NCBI GenBank assembly: GCA_037127255.1
Contig: JBANSL010000001.1
Coordinates: 40,663,001-40,727,000 of the forward strand
Length of the DNA: 64,000 bases
Direction of reading: 5' to 3'
Source of the DNA: Persicaria tinctoria
Taxonomy: Eukaryota; Streptophyta; Magnoliopsida; Caryophyllales; Polygonaceae
Of this stretch, positions 1 to 10,008 are shown piece by piece; within the stretch, counting starts at the first letter, position 1; each line of letters opens with the position of its first letter. Position numbers and translations under genes: made by a program. The notes under the pieces were generated by a model, which saw nothing but the letters and a program-made list of their open reading frames with translations, was not told where the DNA came from and ran no database searches.

Positions 1-18
1 CTTTATCGAACCTTCAAT

Positions 19-30
19 TGGTATGAGAGC
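19..30 (+). other. Primer binding site, initiator tRNA-Met type
   Basis: TGGTATGAGAGC lies two bases after the LTR end. It differs at one base from TGGTATCAGAGC, the usual copia primer site complementary to the 3' end of initiator tRNA-Met. Confidence 0.85.
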
Positions 31-74
31 TTTTCTCACTACTTTTGATCTAACAATCTTGTGAGTTTTCGATC

Positions 75-1874
75 ATGTCTGGTGAAGCAAGCGGAGGATT
101 TGCACAGGGAAGGTCTACGAGTAGACCACCACTCTTTGTAGGAAATAACTTTGTCCACTGGAGATCATTGATGAAGATGTTCATCATAGACCAAGATCTG
201 GAACTTTGGAACATTATAGAGAATGGGCCAAAGATTATAGAGAAAGACGGACCAAATGGATCCAAAGTCGCGAAGAAGGAGTCTGAATACATCCAAACAG
301 ATCTTGAACTCGTCTCCAAAAACTACAGGGCTATCAACTTACTATATTGTGGTCTTAGCACTGATGAGTTTAACCGTATTTCATCTTGTAGGTCAGCTAA
401 AGAGATTTGGGACAAGCTGGTTGTTACCTATGAAGGAACTAGCCAAGTGAAGGACACCAAGATCAGCATCTTCCTTCGAAAGTATGAGCTTTTCAAAATG
501 AATTCTGATGACTCAATCAAGGCCATGTTCACACGATTCACAGAAATCACCAACAACCTTGATTCCCTCGGCAAGAGCTTTACAAACGTTGAGAAAGTAA
601 GGAAGATATTAAGGTGTCTCCCAAAAGAAAAGTGGGGTCCTAAAGTAACAGCCATATAGGAAGCCCAAGACCTTACTACTCTGCCCCTTGATGACCTGCT
701 TGGGAATCTGATCACACATGAGATGATCCTTAATGAAGACGATAGAGAACTTCCAGCAAGCACTAAGAACTTGGCACTCAAGTCTAAGAAGGATGAGCCC
801 AAAGATGGATCTGATTCCGAATATGAGGATGACGATGAGGATGATCCTTTTGCTCTTATCACAAGAGGCCTTGCTCGAATCCTCAAAATGAAGAAACAAT
901 TCAACAACAAGGATGGATCAGAGTCTTCTAAATTTCGAGGTAAGCCTCAATACAACAAGTATGATAATAAGACTAAACCTTTGTCTTGTTTTGAATGTGG
1001 TGAAACAGATCATCTTGTGAAGGATTTCCCTCAAAAGACAAAGAGCCGGTCCAAGAAGGGTGAGAAATGGAAAAAGAAAGCCATGGTGGCAACTTGGAGC
1101 GATTCTAACTCTGACTCCGATGATGAGAAGACCAATATTTGTCTTATGGCCTCAGAAGATGAATCCCACGATGAGAAGCTTGAGGTAACTGTAAGAGAAC
1201 TTATAGCAAGTCCAAAAGAGGTATTATCGGAATTCCTTTCTAATATGATTGCAAATGAAGAGAAACTTATTGCCCAGACTAACATTCTTATCAAGAGAAT
1301 TGTGGACCAGGAAAGAATTATTGAGGATCTGTCTATGAGGGTCAAATATCTTGAAGCTTCTTATTCAGGTCTTGACATTAAAGTCAAGACTCTTGACTCA
1401 GAGAAATCTGAACTCAAGCAAGATCTCTCCTCTCTAAGAAGTGAACATCATGACTTAGAGAAAGGGAAGATCTCCCTGAATAATAAGATTCAAGACCAAC
1501 AGAGAACCCTCATAAGTTTTACCAAATCCAAAGGCACTCTTGATAGGATGTTGGGTGAGCAACAAAGTTCTCTAAACAAAAGTGGTATTGGTTACAATCC
1601 AAGATTTTTAAAGAAGCAGCACATTACCACCTTTGTGAAGGTAAAAGGAAGCAGAACCTCTCCTATATGTCACCACTGTGTTAGAAAGGGACATGTAAAA
1701 GAGACATGCCCCTATAGAAGAAAGGATCCATATATCATTCGCAATACATTTCCTGTTCATTTGAGAAAAGAACGGATAACACAAGTTTGGGTCCCAAAAG
1801 GCACTATTTTACCGAATATGGTTTATCCCAATAATGGATCCAAATTTGCTTATTGGTCTAGCCACAAAGGTTGA
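75..1874 (+). pseudogene. gag: copia gag (UBN2-type capsid plus zinc knuckles), broken
   Basis: The frame opens at the ATG at 75 with an N-terminal segment like copia Gag (FVGNNFVHWRSLMKMF, residues about 22-37) and runs to 1874. An in-frame TAG at 657-659 interrupts it; downstream sequence from 723 continues in the same frame, so this is a point nonsense mutation. Residues about 300-317 hold a first CCHC zinc knuckle whose final Cys is Phe. A second knuckle, CX2CX4HX4C, at about 1669-1710 is intact. The stretch between them is acidic, Ser-rich and coiled-coil-like. The frame closes with TGA at 1872-1874, and the protease lies in another frame, so gag and pol are separated by a frame change. 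In SIRE-type elements Gag builds the virus-like particle. Confidence 0.88.
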
Positions 1875-4800
1875 TGTTTGTTTTGCAGGAGATCACTAAA
1901 GTGAAGGAGCACAAATGGATTATTGATAGTGGATGCTCGAGGCATATGAGTGGGAAGAGTTCTCTCTTTCATGATCTAAAGGAGCAATCCACAGGAACAA
2001 TCACTCTTGGTGACAAAGGAAAATGTGACATCGTTGGTATTGGTAGTGTTGGGAGTGATTCCAACCATAGTATTAAAAATGTCTATCTTGTGAATGGTTT
2101 AAAGTATAATTTGCTTAGTGTTTCTCAATTATGTGATAGTGGCAACAATGTCAGATTTAACAAGAAAAGATGTCTAGTGTGCAGAAAAGATACAGGTGAA
2201 GTTATACTGACTGCATATCGTTACAACAATATATACGCTGTAAATGCTGATCAAGTGGCACAAGGAAGCTTAACCTGTCTAAAGGCTTTGACGGACGATC
2301 CAAAGCTCTGGCACAGGAGACTCGGTCATGTGAGTCCACATACACTACACAAGCTTGTGTCCAAAGGGCTTGTAAGAGGGCTACCTGAGATGGACTTCAA
2401 AGGTATTGATATGTGCAATGCATGCACACGAGGTAAACAAACACGTAGCTCTTTCAAACCCAAAAAGGTGGTAAGTTCTTCTAGACCCCTTGAACTTTTA
2501 CATACGGATTTATGTGGTCCTATGCGAGTCAAATCTCCCAATGGTAAAAAGTACATGCTAGTCGTTGTTGATGATTTTTCTAGATATACTTGAGTTGCAT
2601 TTTTAAAAGAAAAATCAGAGGCCTTATTTGAGTTTTCAAAACTTTGTAAGGAGTTGCAAACTTTAAGAAACGAGCCCATAGTGTCAATTTGGAGTGATCA
2701 TGGTAGGGAGTTTGATCAACTTCAGTTTGATTTGTTTTGTGCTAAATATGGCATCTCCCATAACTTTTCTGCTCCTAGGACACCTCAACAAAACGGGGTT
2801 GTAGAACGAAAGAACCGCACCTTAGAGGATATGGCCAGGACTATGCTTTTAGAAAATGCATTACCTAAAACCTATTGGGCTGAAGCTGTTAACACAGCTA
2901 ACTATATTTTGAATTGTTGTCTTATTCGTTCCATCTTAAAGAAAACTCCTTATGAACTTTTCAAAGGCCGCAAACCACTTATATCTTATTTTAAACCCTT
3001 TGGCTATACTTGTTTTGTTCATAACAATGGAAAAGATAACCTTGGAAAATTTGATGCGCGTAGTGATGAATGTATATTTCTTGGCTACTCCACAAGTAAC
3101 AAAGCTTATAGAATCTTCAATAAAAGGACCCAGTTAGTTGAAGAAAGTATACATGTTATATTTGATGAATGCAATGACGGTTCTTTGAGTGAAACTGTTG
3201 CAGATATAGATCTTAACATCCATGCAGAGAACGAGGAAGGTGATGATACTGCTACCAAGAACACAGAGAAGAGGAACATGCAGAAGCATATTCTCAACAC
3301 TGAAGAATTGGCCCAAGGTGTTGAAGATTCGTCCAAAGCCCTTGATGTCCAATCCAACAGTGTTGAGACGTCGGAAACTGTTGTAATTGAACCTAACAGG
3401 ACCACGGAGTCAGATGTACCACAAATCTATCCTACTGGTGTGACGAATCAAGGAGCTGAGACTAGCAAAAGGAAATTCAAATACTCCTCATCACACTCAT
3501 TAAAGGATATCATTTCTGACCCTACCTCTAGTGTTCAAACTCGTTCTAAACTTAAAAATCTATGTGCTTTTCAAGCGTTTGTTTCTCTTATTGAACCAAA
3601 GAAGGTAGATGAGGCCCTTCAAGAGCCAGATTGGATCATTGCTATGCAAAGTGAGCTTAACCAATTTGAAAGAAACAAATTCCGGACCTTGAAGCCTAGG
3701 CCAAAGCATCAATCAGTCATTGGAACACGATGGGTATTTCGAAACAAGCTAGATGAGAATGGTAAGATCGTGAGGAACAAGGCAAGGCTTGTTTCTCAAG
3801 GCTACAATCAAGAGGAAGGTATTGACTACAAGGAGACCTTTGCTCCCGTAGCCAGGCTTGAAGCCATTCGCATTTTATTAGCATTTTCATCTTTTATGAG
3901 CATAAAGTTATATCAAATGGATGTCAAGTGTGCTTTTCTTAATGGTTTCTTAGAGGAAGAAGTTTATGTGGCTCAACCCCCAGGTTTTGAAAGTTTGGAA
4001 TTTCCTAATCATGTTTATAAACTTGACAAAGCGCTTTATGGTTTGAAACAAGCCCCAAGAGCTTGGTATGAGCGCTTGTCAAAATATCTTTTAGAAAATG
4101 ATTTTAAAAGGGGGTTGATCGACAAAACTCTTTTTATCAAGACCAAAGGAAAGGACATTTTGGTTATTCAAATTTATGTTGATGATATATTATTTGGTGC
4201 TACTAACACATCTTTGTGCAAGGAATTTTCTGACATTATGTGCAGTGAATTTTAGATGAGCTTGATGGGTGAACTCAACTTCTTTTTGGGATTACAAGTT
4301 CATCAATCCAAGAAAGGGATCTTTGTCAACCAAAGCAAGTACACTAAGGATCTCTTGATGAAGTTAAAGATGTATCAATCCAAAGCAGCCAAAACACCCA
4401 TGAGCTCAACATTATCTCTAGATCAAGACAAGAGTGGGAAGGGTGTCAATCAAAAAGAGTATCGAGGAATGATTGGATCTTTACTATATCTTATAGCTAG
4501 TAGACCTGACATCATGTTTAGTGTTTGCATGTGTGCTAGGTTTCAAGCTGATCCTAAAGAATCTCACCTCGTGGCTTTGAAGAGGATCTTTCGATATCTC
4601 AATGACACTAAGAAGCTTGGACTTTGGTACCCAAAGCAAAAGGATTTCACATTAATCGGATATTCTGATGCAGATTTTGCAGGCTATAAGGTGGATAGGA
4701 AGAGCACATCATGATGTTGCCAATTCTTAGGAGCATCCTTGATGAGTTGGCACTCAAAGAAACAAAACTCAGTCGCTCTATCCACTGCAGAAGCCGAATA

Positions 4801-5128
4801 CATAGCAGCTGGAGCTTGTTGCTCCCAAATCCTTTGGATAGCTCAACAAATGCGAGATCTTGGCATCAACCTCAAAGGCATTCCCATTAAGTGTGACAAT
4901 ACAAGTGCCATCTCAATTACAAAGAATCATGTTCAACATTCAAGGACTAAACATATTGATGTAAGGCATCATTTCATTAGAGACCATGTCGAAAAAGGTG
5001 ATGTGTCCATTTCCTTTATTTCAACTGATTATCAATGGGCTGACATTTTTACTAAGCCTTTGGTAGAGGATAGGTTCACCTTCATTAGACGAGAGATTGG
5101 GATGCTTAACAAGGATGCACTTTCGTAG
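1874..5128 (+). pseudogene. pol: copia pol (protease, integrase, RT, RNase H), three nonsense stops
   Basis: One reading frame holds all pol domains. The protease shows the DSG active-site motif in IIDSGCSRHM (about 1920-1949). The gag-pre-integrase HHCC zinc region is at about 2310-2440. The integrase keeps its three catalytic acids: Asp in HTDLCGP near 2508, Asp in SDHGREF near 2695 and Glu in NGVVERKN near 2808. RT spans about 3600-4250, with YVDD at 4175-4186. RNase H runs from about 4660 to 5060 and includes SDADFAGY and STAEAEY. Stops interrupt the frame at 2591-2593, 4253-4255 and 4712-4714; each is a single-base change at a family-conserved position with no loss of frame. The enzymes are therefore recognisable but dead in this copy. 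Confidence 0.92.
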
Positions 5129-5592
5129 GGGGAGCTTTCCCTTTACGAAAGATAAATTCTATTCAGTGTCAAGACCTTTGAGAATTATGTCAAGGTTTGT
5201 GAACTAAATGGTAGATTACAGATATCGGATCACATATATTTGGTTAATATCTTTTTAGATATTTGATCAAGTATATTTTTAACGGATTTTAAAATTCTAT
5301 TTATGTTACATTTTATTCCGTTGAGATATTTTATTTTTGGAACAAAATATTTCGGTTATTTCCCTCCTATTTTAATTGGTTGATTTGAATTTTGAATGGA
5401 AATTTTTCAAATTGGTAATGTTATGATTACTATCCTTGGAACTCTAAACCCGTCCAATCAACTCCATCACCTCACTCTAGTTAAACCCAATTCTGTACCC
5501 GATTCCCTCACAAACTCAGACTTATCCAAACCCTTCCAAATTCTCTTTCTTCAACCTCTCAAACTCTCCTGAAACCCTAGCCGATTACCTCC
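5129..5592 (+). other. Spacer between copia pol and accessory ORF
   Basis: AT-rich untranslated stretch of 464 bases beginning with a GTAGGGGGAG purine run directly after the pol stop. No ORF or RNA gene is visible. Pyrimidine-rich sequence at about 5450-5590 precedes the accessory ATG and could serve as a leader of a spliced subgenomic transcript; this is inference. Confidence 0.5.
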
Positions 5593-7323
5593 ATGGCTCC
5601 TAAATCAAAGAAAGCTTCCACACCCAAAAGACTTGGCGCCACCCCCAAGGGACGCCAGGCCACTGCCACCTCCCCTACACCTGAACCCACTCCTCAAGCC
5701 ATCGTCCCTGATGTTGTCCAGAGCACCATCCCTGAGAGCACGTCTGCTGTTACCAAGGGCTCTAAAAAACGCTCTGCTAAGAAGCCTCTCAGTGCGAAGC
5801 AGAAAGGGAAAAAGAAGATCATCGTTGAGGAGGTGGATGAGGAAGAGGAAGAGGAGGATCTCGATGCCATTCTGGAAAGGGATGTAGCCAAGGAAGCCAA
5901 AGAAGAAGATTTAAGGAAGAAGAAAGCCGAAGAAGAGGCCGAGCAGGCAAGAAAGCTTGTCGAGGAGGAGGCTGAGAGAATCAGGAAAGAGGCCGAGGCC
6001 GAGGTTCCCACTGAGGAGGAACCAGAGGAAGAAGAAGAGGAGGATGAGGAGACTGGTGATGACGAGAATGCTGAAGGCGACAACAATGAGGGGTCCGCTG
6101 AGGACTCGGGGTCTGAGGACGAGGAGGAAGAGGAGCCAGAACCCGTTGCCTCTCCTTCTCCTTCTCCTCCTCCCCCGTCTCCAAAGAAGTGGAAAGCCCC
6201 AGCAGCTGTCAAGCCTCCCTCTCCCAAGCATACCAGGAAGGGCACCCTCAGAGGCTTTGAGGCGCCTGCCAAGAGAGCTGCTCCAACAATTGCTCGTAGG
6301 AAGAATGCTGATCCACCCGCCTACATCCAGGTAAACCAATCCTTACCCTCTTCATGGTTTGAAAATGCTGAAACGGATGGAAAGTGGGTAGATGAGTTTC
6401 GAACTCGTAGGATCTGCTGTTCTGATTTTTTAGATCTTGAGTTCTTTGTAGCTTTGAACTTACCTTGCATCTCTCTACTCAAACAATCCCCTGCCTGTAA
6501 CCTTCTCAACCTTGAATCTGTCTATTATCCTCAACTCACCCGCCTGTTCTACATAAACCTAAAAGCAAAAAACAATGTCGACGGTTGGTCTTTGGAATCC
6601 ATCGTCAAAGGGGTTAGAATCTCGTTCAACTCCAACGATTTTGCTGATTTCCTTGGCCTACCTAGACCTTGTCCACCCTTTCCCGAGAACCCCACAAAAG
6701 AACAGTGCCTAACCCTTGCCCGATCCAAATATCTCCTACCCGAAGCATCCACCAGCACCTCAAAACAGCTAACCCACTCATCCATTACCTTAGAGGCAAA
6801 AATTATCTTCAACATCATTGTTCGTTGCCTCTTACCCCGTCTTAACTCTGGCTCGCTCCTTACTGATAATGCCATGGTCCTACTTTACCGAATCCTAAAT
6901 GGCCTTGACCTTGATCTGGCCAACACTATCCTTGGATCCATGACTCATGCTAGAAAAGCCAGAAAAAGAACTCCCTTCCCCTTTTCCACCCTTTTGATCC
7001 ATCTCTTCAAAGCTTCTGGAATCAATTTAAAAAATGAAGAACAACAGCGTCGTATGGGTAAGTTCGACTCCAAGAGCATTGAAAAGATTGGCATCACTCG
7101 GTCCCCCCAAGGGACTTGGAGTCTTGCCTCTCCTTCAAAAGCTCTTCCCACTGCCTCAGCCGTTGATGAACGCATGGACAACCTGGAGTTGGGCTTGGAG
7201 GAAGTTCGCCTAGATCTCAAGGAGCTGCATAAGGAGTTGATGATGGAGATGAACGGGATAACCAAGCTGTTGCAAGGTCTGTGGACGAGGCTCACTGATG
7301 ATGCTCCGGACGATGAAGTCTAA
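5593..7323 (+). CDS. SIRE-type accessory (envelope-position) protein, 576 aa, open
   Basis: This uninterrupted frame sits where SIRE elements carry their extra, historically 'envelope-like', ORF. Residues 1-90 are Lys/Pro/Ser-rich. Residues about 75-190 are a charged Glu/Lys tract resembling a coiled coil, followed by a Pro-rich stretch (about 185-215). Residues about 245-480 form a globular region that looks like the 'putative plant transposon protein' domain (Pfam PF20167 type), with Trp, Phe and Leu spacing around SLPSSWFENAE and FADFLGLPRP. Residues about 525-575 look like a short C-terminal coiled coil. I see no convincing signal peptide or membrane helix, so an envelope role is not supported. 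Its function is unknown. It remains open while gag-pol next to it has four stops. Confidence 0.8.
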   Translation: MAPKSKKASTPKRLGATPKGRQATATSPTPEPTPQAIVPDVVQSTIPESTSAVTKGSKKRSAKKPLSAKQKGKKKIIVEEVDEEEEEEDLDAILERDVAKEAKEEDLRKKKAEEEAEQARKLVEEEAERIRKEAEAEVPTEEEPEEEEEEDEETGDDENAEGDNNEGSAEDSGSEDEEEEEPEPVASPSPSPPPPSPKKWKAPAAVKPPSPKHTRKGTLRGFEAPAKRAAPTIARRKNADPPAYIQVNQSLPSSWFENAETDGKWVDEFRTRRICCSDFLDLEFFVALNLPCISLLKQSPACNLLNLESVYYPQLTRLFYINLKAKNNVDGWSLESIVKGVRISFNSNDFADFLGLPRPCPPFPENPTKEQCLTLARSKYLLPEASTSTSKQLTHSSITLEAKIIFNIIVRCLLPRLNSGSLLTDNAMVLLYRILNGLDLDLANTILGSMTHARKARKRTPFPFSTLLIHLFKASGINLKNEEQQRRMGKFDSKSIEKIGITRSPQGTWSLASPSKALPTASAVDERMDNLELGLEEVRLDLKELHKELMMEMNGITKLLQGLWTRLTDDAPDDEV

Positions 7324-7653
7324 CCCTACCCTACCCTATCCCTGAATCTGAAACATTGCTGGTTTTTTTTGGAAACTATTTCAAAACTTTTGGTGATTGT
7401 TTTGCCTCCTCCCTTTGTTGAAAGACAAAAAGGGGGAGATGATCTGTTGTGGTTTAGACTTGAAACTTTTTAACTGCTGTGAAGGTCTTGGAAGACCTTG
7501 TTTTGTTTTCAGTTGGATGTCTTTCATATTTTTTAATTTATGATCCAACATTTGTCTAACCCATGCAGGTACTTAGTCCGATTTTGCTTTCACTATATTT
7601 GCTTGACTAAGTTACAGGGATGCACAGGTTTTGTCTTTCATCAAGGGGGAGAT
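7324..7653 (+). other. 3' non-coding region with two polypurine tracts
   Basis: The purine run AAAAAGGGGGAGATGA near 7428-7442 and a second one, CAAGGGGGAGATTG, at 7642-7655 flank about 200 bases without coding content. The second immediately precedes the LTR start and is the functional polypurine tract, priming plus-strand DNA synthesis. The first is a near copy and could be a secondary tract. Confidence 0.75.
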
Positions 7654-7675
7654 TGATAACTCCCCCCCTTGATGA
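7638..7675. repeat. Inverted repeat spanning the PPT/LTR junction
   Basis: TCATCAAGGGGGAG (7638-7651) pairs with CTCCCCCCCTTGATGA (7660-7675). The loop contains the first bases of the LTR (TGATAA from 7654), so the polypurine tract and the LTR start can fold into one hairpin. Confidence 0.8.
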
Positions 7676-8694
7676 AAATCGGAATAAGTTTCAAAGGCCT
7701 TGACAGTCTGTCTGTGTCAAAGGTCTTGGAGCTTTAACAGTGTTGATGAAACACAAAACCTGTTCTAAATGATATTATGTTCGAATATTATTTTATGTTA
7801 TTATATGCTTCCATTATATTATTTTATATACACTAACCTTTCAGGAAGTATTTTCGAATATTATTCCCTTCCTTATGTTGAATATTTGAGAAGATTCAAA
7901 TCGGAAGATCATGGCCTTCGAAGTTTCCAAAGATAGATGATCCAGCTCAAGCCATGATCCTCTCTAGCCGTTGGTGAAGATCATTCGGCGCCGATTTGCT
8001 TCAATATAAAGAAAAGCAAGAAGAAGACAACGACACATCTGTTGAACACAAGCTTTCATACACTCAAGCCTTCAAGCGAGATCTGTCTTCTTCGTGTGCT
8101 CTCTGCTAGTCCTTAAGAGTCTGTTATTTCATTTCAAAGCATTTGAGAGTTACACAGTGAGCTTATAGGATATTTTCAGTTATAGTGTTATACTCGAGTG
8201 TTTGTAACTCAGGAAGTGAACACTAGGCGATTGATTCACTAAGTGTAAGAGGATTGTACTAGATAGCATAGAGAGGTGGGGTTCTTCTAGATTGGTCTAG
8301 GACTCCAAGAGAACGTGAATTGACTAGATTGCAATTGTATAGGAGAGAGGCTTCTCGGGGAGCTACTAGGATCCTAAGTCTTGTGAATCAATAAAAGCCG
8401 GTTGAATCCTAGGGCTGTGGAAGAACCCTAGGCGGGGACGTAGGCCAAGTTCGTGCCGAACCTCGTAAACAACTCATCGAGTCTTTTATTTTCTTCTTTA
8501 CCTTATTTCCGCACTTGGTTCCATTGTTTAACTTTGTGATTCGGGTTTTCAGAGAAAAGACTAAGTCTAATCTCAAAGGGTTTTGCACGAGCTTCAAAAG
8601 TCTTGAAACTATCTGCGAAAAACCGGCATACTCTATTCAACCCCCCCTTCTAGAGTATTTCTATATTACTTTGTTTTACTTTATCGAACCTTCA
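7654..8694 (+). repeat. 3' LTR of the copia element, 1041 bp
   Basis: It begins TGATAACTCC directly after the polypurine tract and ends CGAACCTTCA, identical to window bases 1-16. TG and CA termini are present. A TATA-like element lies at 8005-8011. The downstream part (about 8030-8400) is the likely transcribed repeat region, ending near an AATAAA-type motif at about 8388-8395. Confidence 0.92.
8005..8011 (+). promoter_or_regulatory. TATA-like element in copia LTR
   Basis: TATAAAG lies 350 bases into the LTR, a sensible position for the U3 core promoter. No experimental start site can be inferred. Confidence 0.5.
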
Positions 8695-8892
8695 CAACTG
8701 ATTCCCCCTAACTGCTTTTCTAACACCCATTTTAATGAAATTAGATATTATGAACTTCTTTTGAGTTTCTGGCTCCAATTTGATTACTTGATTTCTATCA
8801 GGGCTCCTAGGTTTGGATTCTGGCTGAATGATATCTTGCAAAGCCATTACAAACTCACTATTGCTTTCAACCAAATCCACTTATATTCACCT

Positions 8893-10008
8893 ATGATCTG
8901 TATTGTTTCTTCTCTGATTACCTTATGGTCTGGTCTGGGAATTTTCTCCCATAAAACAAATGAAAAAACACACTTGAATCCTTCTATTTGGTTATTCAGC
9001 ACCTTCTCTCATACTTCCCACAACATATTGAAACTTGTAATTACCAATGAATATCTTCAATACTATATTTTCACTTCTGCTATAATCAATCAAATAAATA
9101 AATTACTAGTCATTTATAAGCTCATTGCTAAACTGTTTACTATGCTTGCTCGAGGGAGTTCCTCTCTCGAGCATTTGGTTTGTTTGCAATCTATACAACT
9201 TACAATCAACACCAACTGGACTATAGCAATGATCAAGGGCACAAAAGGGTACCTGGAATATGAAGACCTCAGTCATACAATACCAACACTGATCAAGGGC
9301 TCCACCTGGAATCAAGCATATGAAGGACCTAATTCCACTGCACCAGTTCTGTCTACCTTAATCCTTAGGGGCTCATGGCAGGTTTGTTGCTACTGTTATC
9401 ATGGTTATTCACCAAGTGCAAATCAAAGCACCATCTACATGTACTTTATACATAACTTCCATTGGGGGGACTTTATATCTTTGCTCAGCAGAGTAATTCA
9501 TTTGTTTGCTAAACAGAGACATTATAAATTACATGGACTGCATTATGCTCCTCAATGTTTTAAATCATTTTCACTAAACAATCAACTCATTTCTTCTGTT
9601 ATTAGCAAGAGATATACCAGATGTATTATATTGTGCTTAAGAATACTAGCTTGGGCACCTCTTGAATGTTTAATCCCAATATGTAGCATCTTTTTCGTGT
9701 CCTGCTTGACCCCAATACTTAGTTTCGCCTCTCTCTTGTTTAAGGAGTGTGCTACTACCTTTCCCCTCGATACCAATTCTCATAATATGACAAACTATAT
9801 ATTAGAATTTAAAGCACAACAACTTGGATCCACGATTTCTGCTCTGCATCTCGCTTATTTGTACATACTAATGGATCTAAAAACAATAAGCAACATTAAC
9901 ACCAATATTCAAACTAGCACAAACCAACTGGATAATCAAACCTATTATAAGTATCGTCCTAACTCTTCAAGGTACCAAATTCCCCAAATAGTTTATAATG
10001 AAATTTAG
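8893..10008 (+). CDS. Unrecognised long open frame in LINE ORF1 position
   Basis: From the first ATG after the copia LTR the frame is open for 371 codons; it is in fact stop-free back to 8515 inside the LTR. It ends TAG at 10006-10008, overlapping the ORF2 ATG at 9998 by 11 bases, which is how ORF1 and ORF2 are commonly arranged in LINEs. The predicted protein is rich in Ile, Leu, Ser, Tyr, His and Cys and poor in acidic residues. I find no DUF4283-like domain and no CX2CX4HX4C knuckle, so it does not look like the usual plant LINE ORF1 protein. It may be a divergent ORF1 or a non-coding stretch that happens to lack stops. The start codon is a guess. Confidence 0.35.
   Translation: MICIVSSLITLWSGLGIFSHKTNEKTHLNPSIWLFSTFSHTSHNILKLVITNEYLQYYIFTSAIINQINKLLVIYKLIAKLFTMLARGSSSLEHLVCLQSIQLTINTNWTIAMIKGTKGYLEYEDLSHTIPTLIKGSTWNQAYEGPNSTAPVLSTLILRGSWQVCCYCYHGYSPSANQSTIYMYFIHNFHWGDFISLLSRVIHLFAKQRHYKLHGLHYAPQCFKSFSLNNQLISSVISKRYTRCIILCLRILAWAPLECLIPICSIFFVSCLTPILSFASLLFKECATTFPLDTNSHNMTNYILEFKAQQLGSTISALHLAYLYILMDLKTISNINTNIQTSTNQLDNQTYYKYRPNSSRYQIPQIVYNEI

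Larger units (their letters stand above)
1..8694 (+). mobile_element. SIRE-like Ty1/copia LTR retrotransposon, 5' LTR cut by window edge
   Basis: The first 16 bases equal the last 16 bases of the 3' LTR at 8679-8694, so the window opens just before the end of the 5' LTR. The order is primer site, gag, protease, integrase, RT and RNase H, then an extra ORF, polypurine tract and 3' LTR. Integrase before RT is the copia order. The long accessory ORF behind RNase H, the acidic coiled gag tail and the purine tract AAGGGGGAGAT are features of the SIRE/Maximus lineage. Gag-pol carries four in-frame stops and one frame change, so this copy cannot make its own enzymes. The left target duplication is outside the window; the right one would begin CAACT. 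Confidence 0.93.

Noticed and set aside
5694..6339. Ser-rich and Arg-rich ORFs overlapping the copia accessory ORF
   Set aside because: They are shadows of its GAG/AAG-rich acidic tract.
5593..7323. True viral envelope protein
   Set aside because: No convincing signal peptide or transmembrane helix; the 'envelope-like' label for this position is historical.
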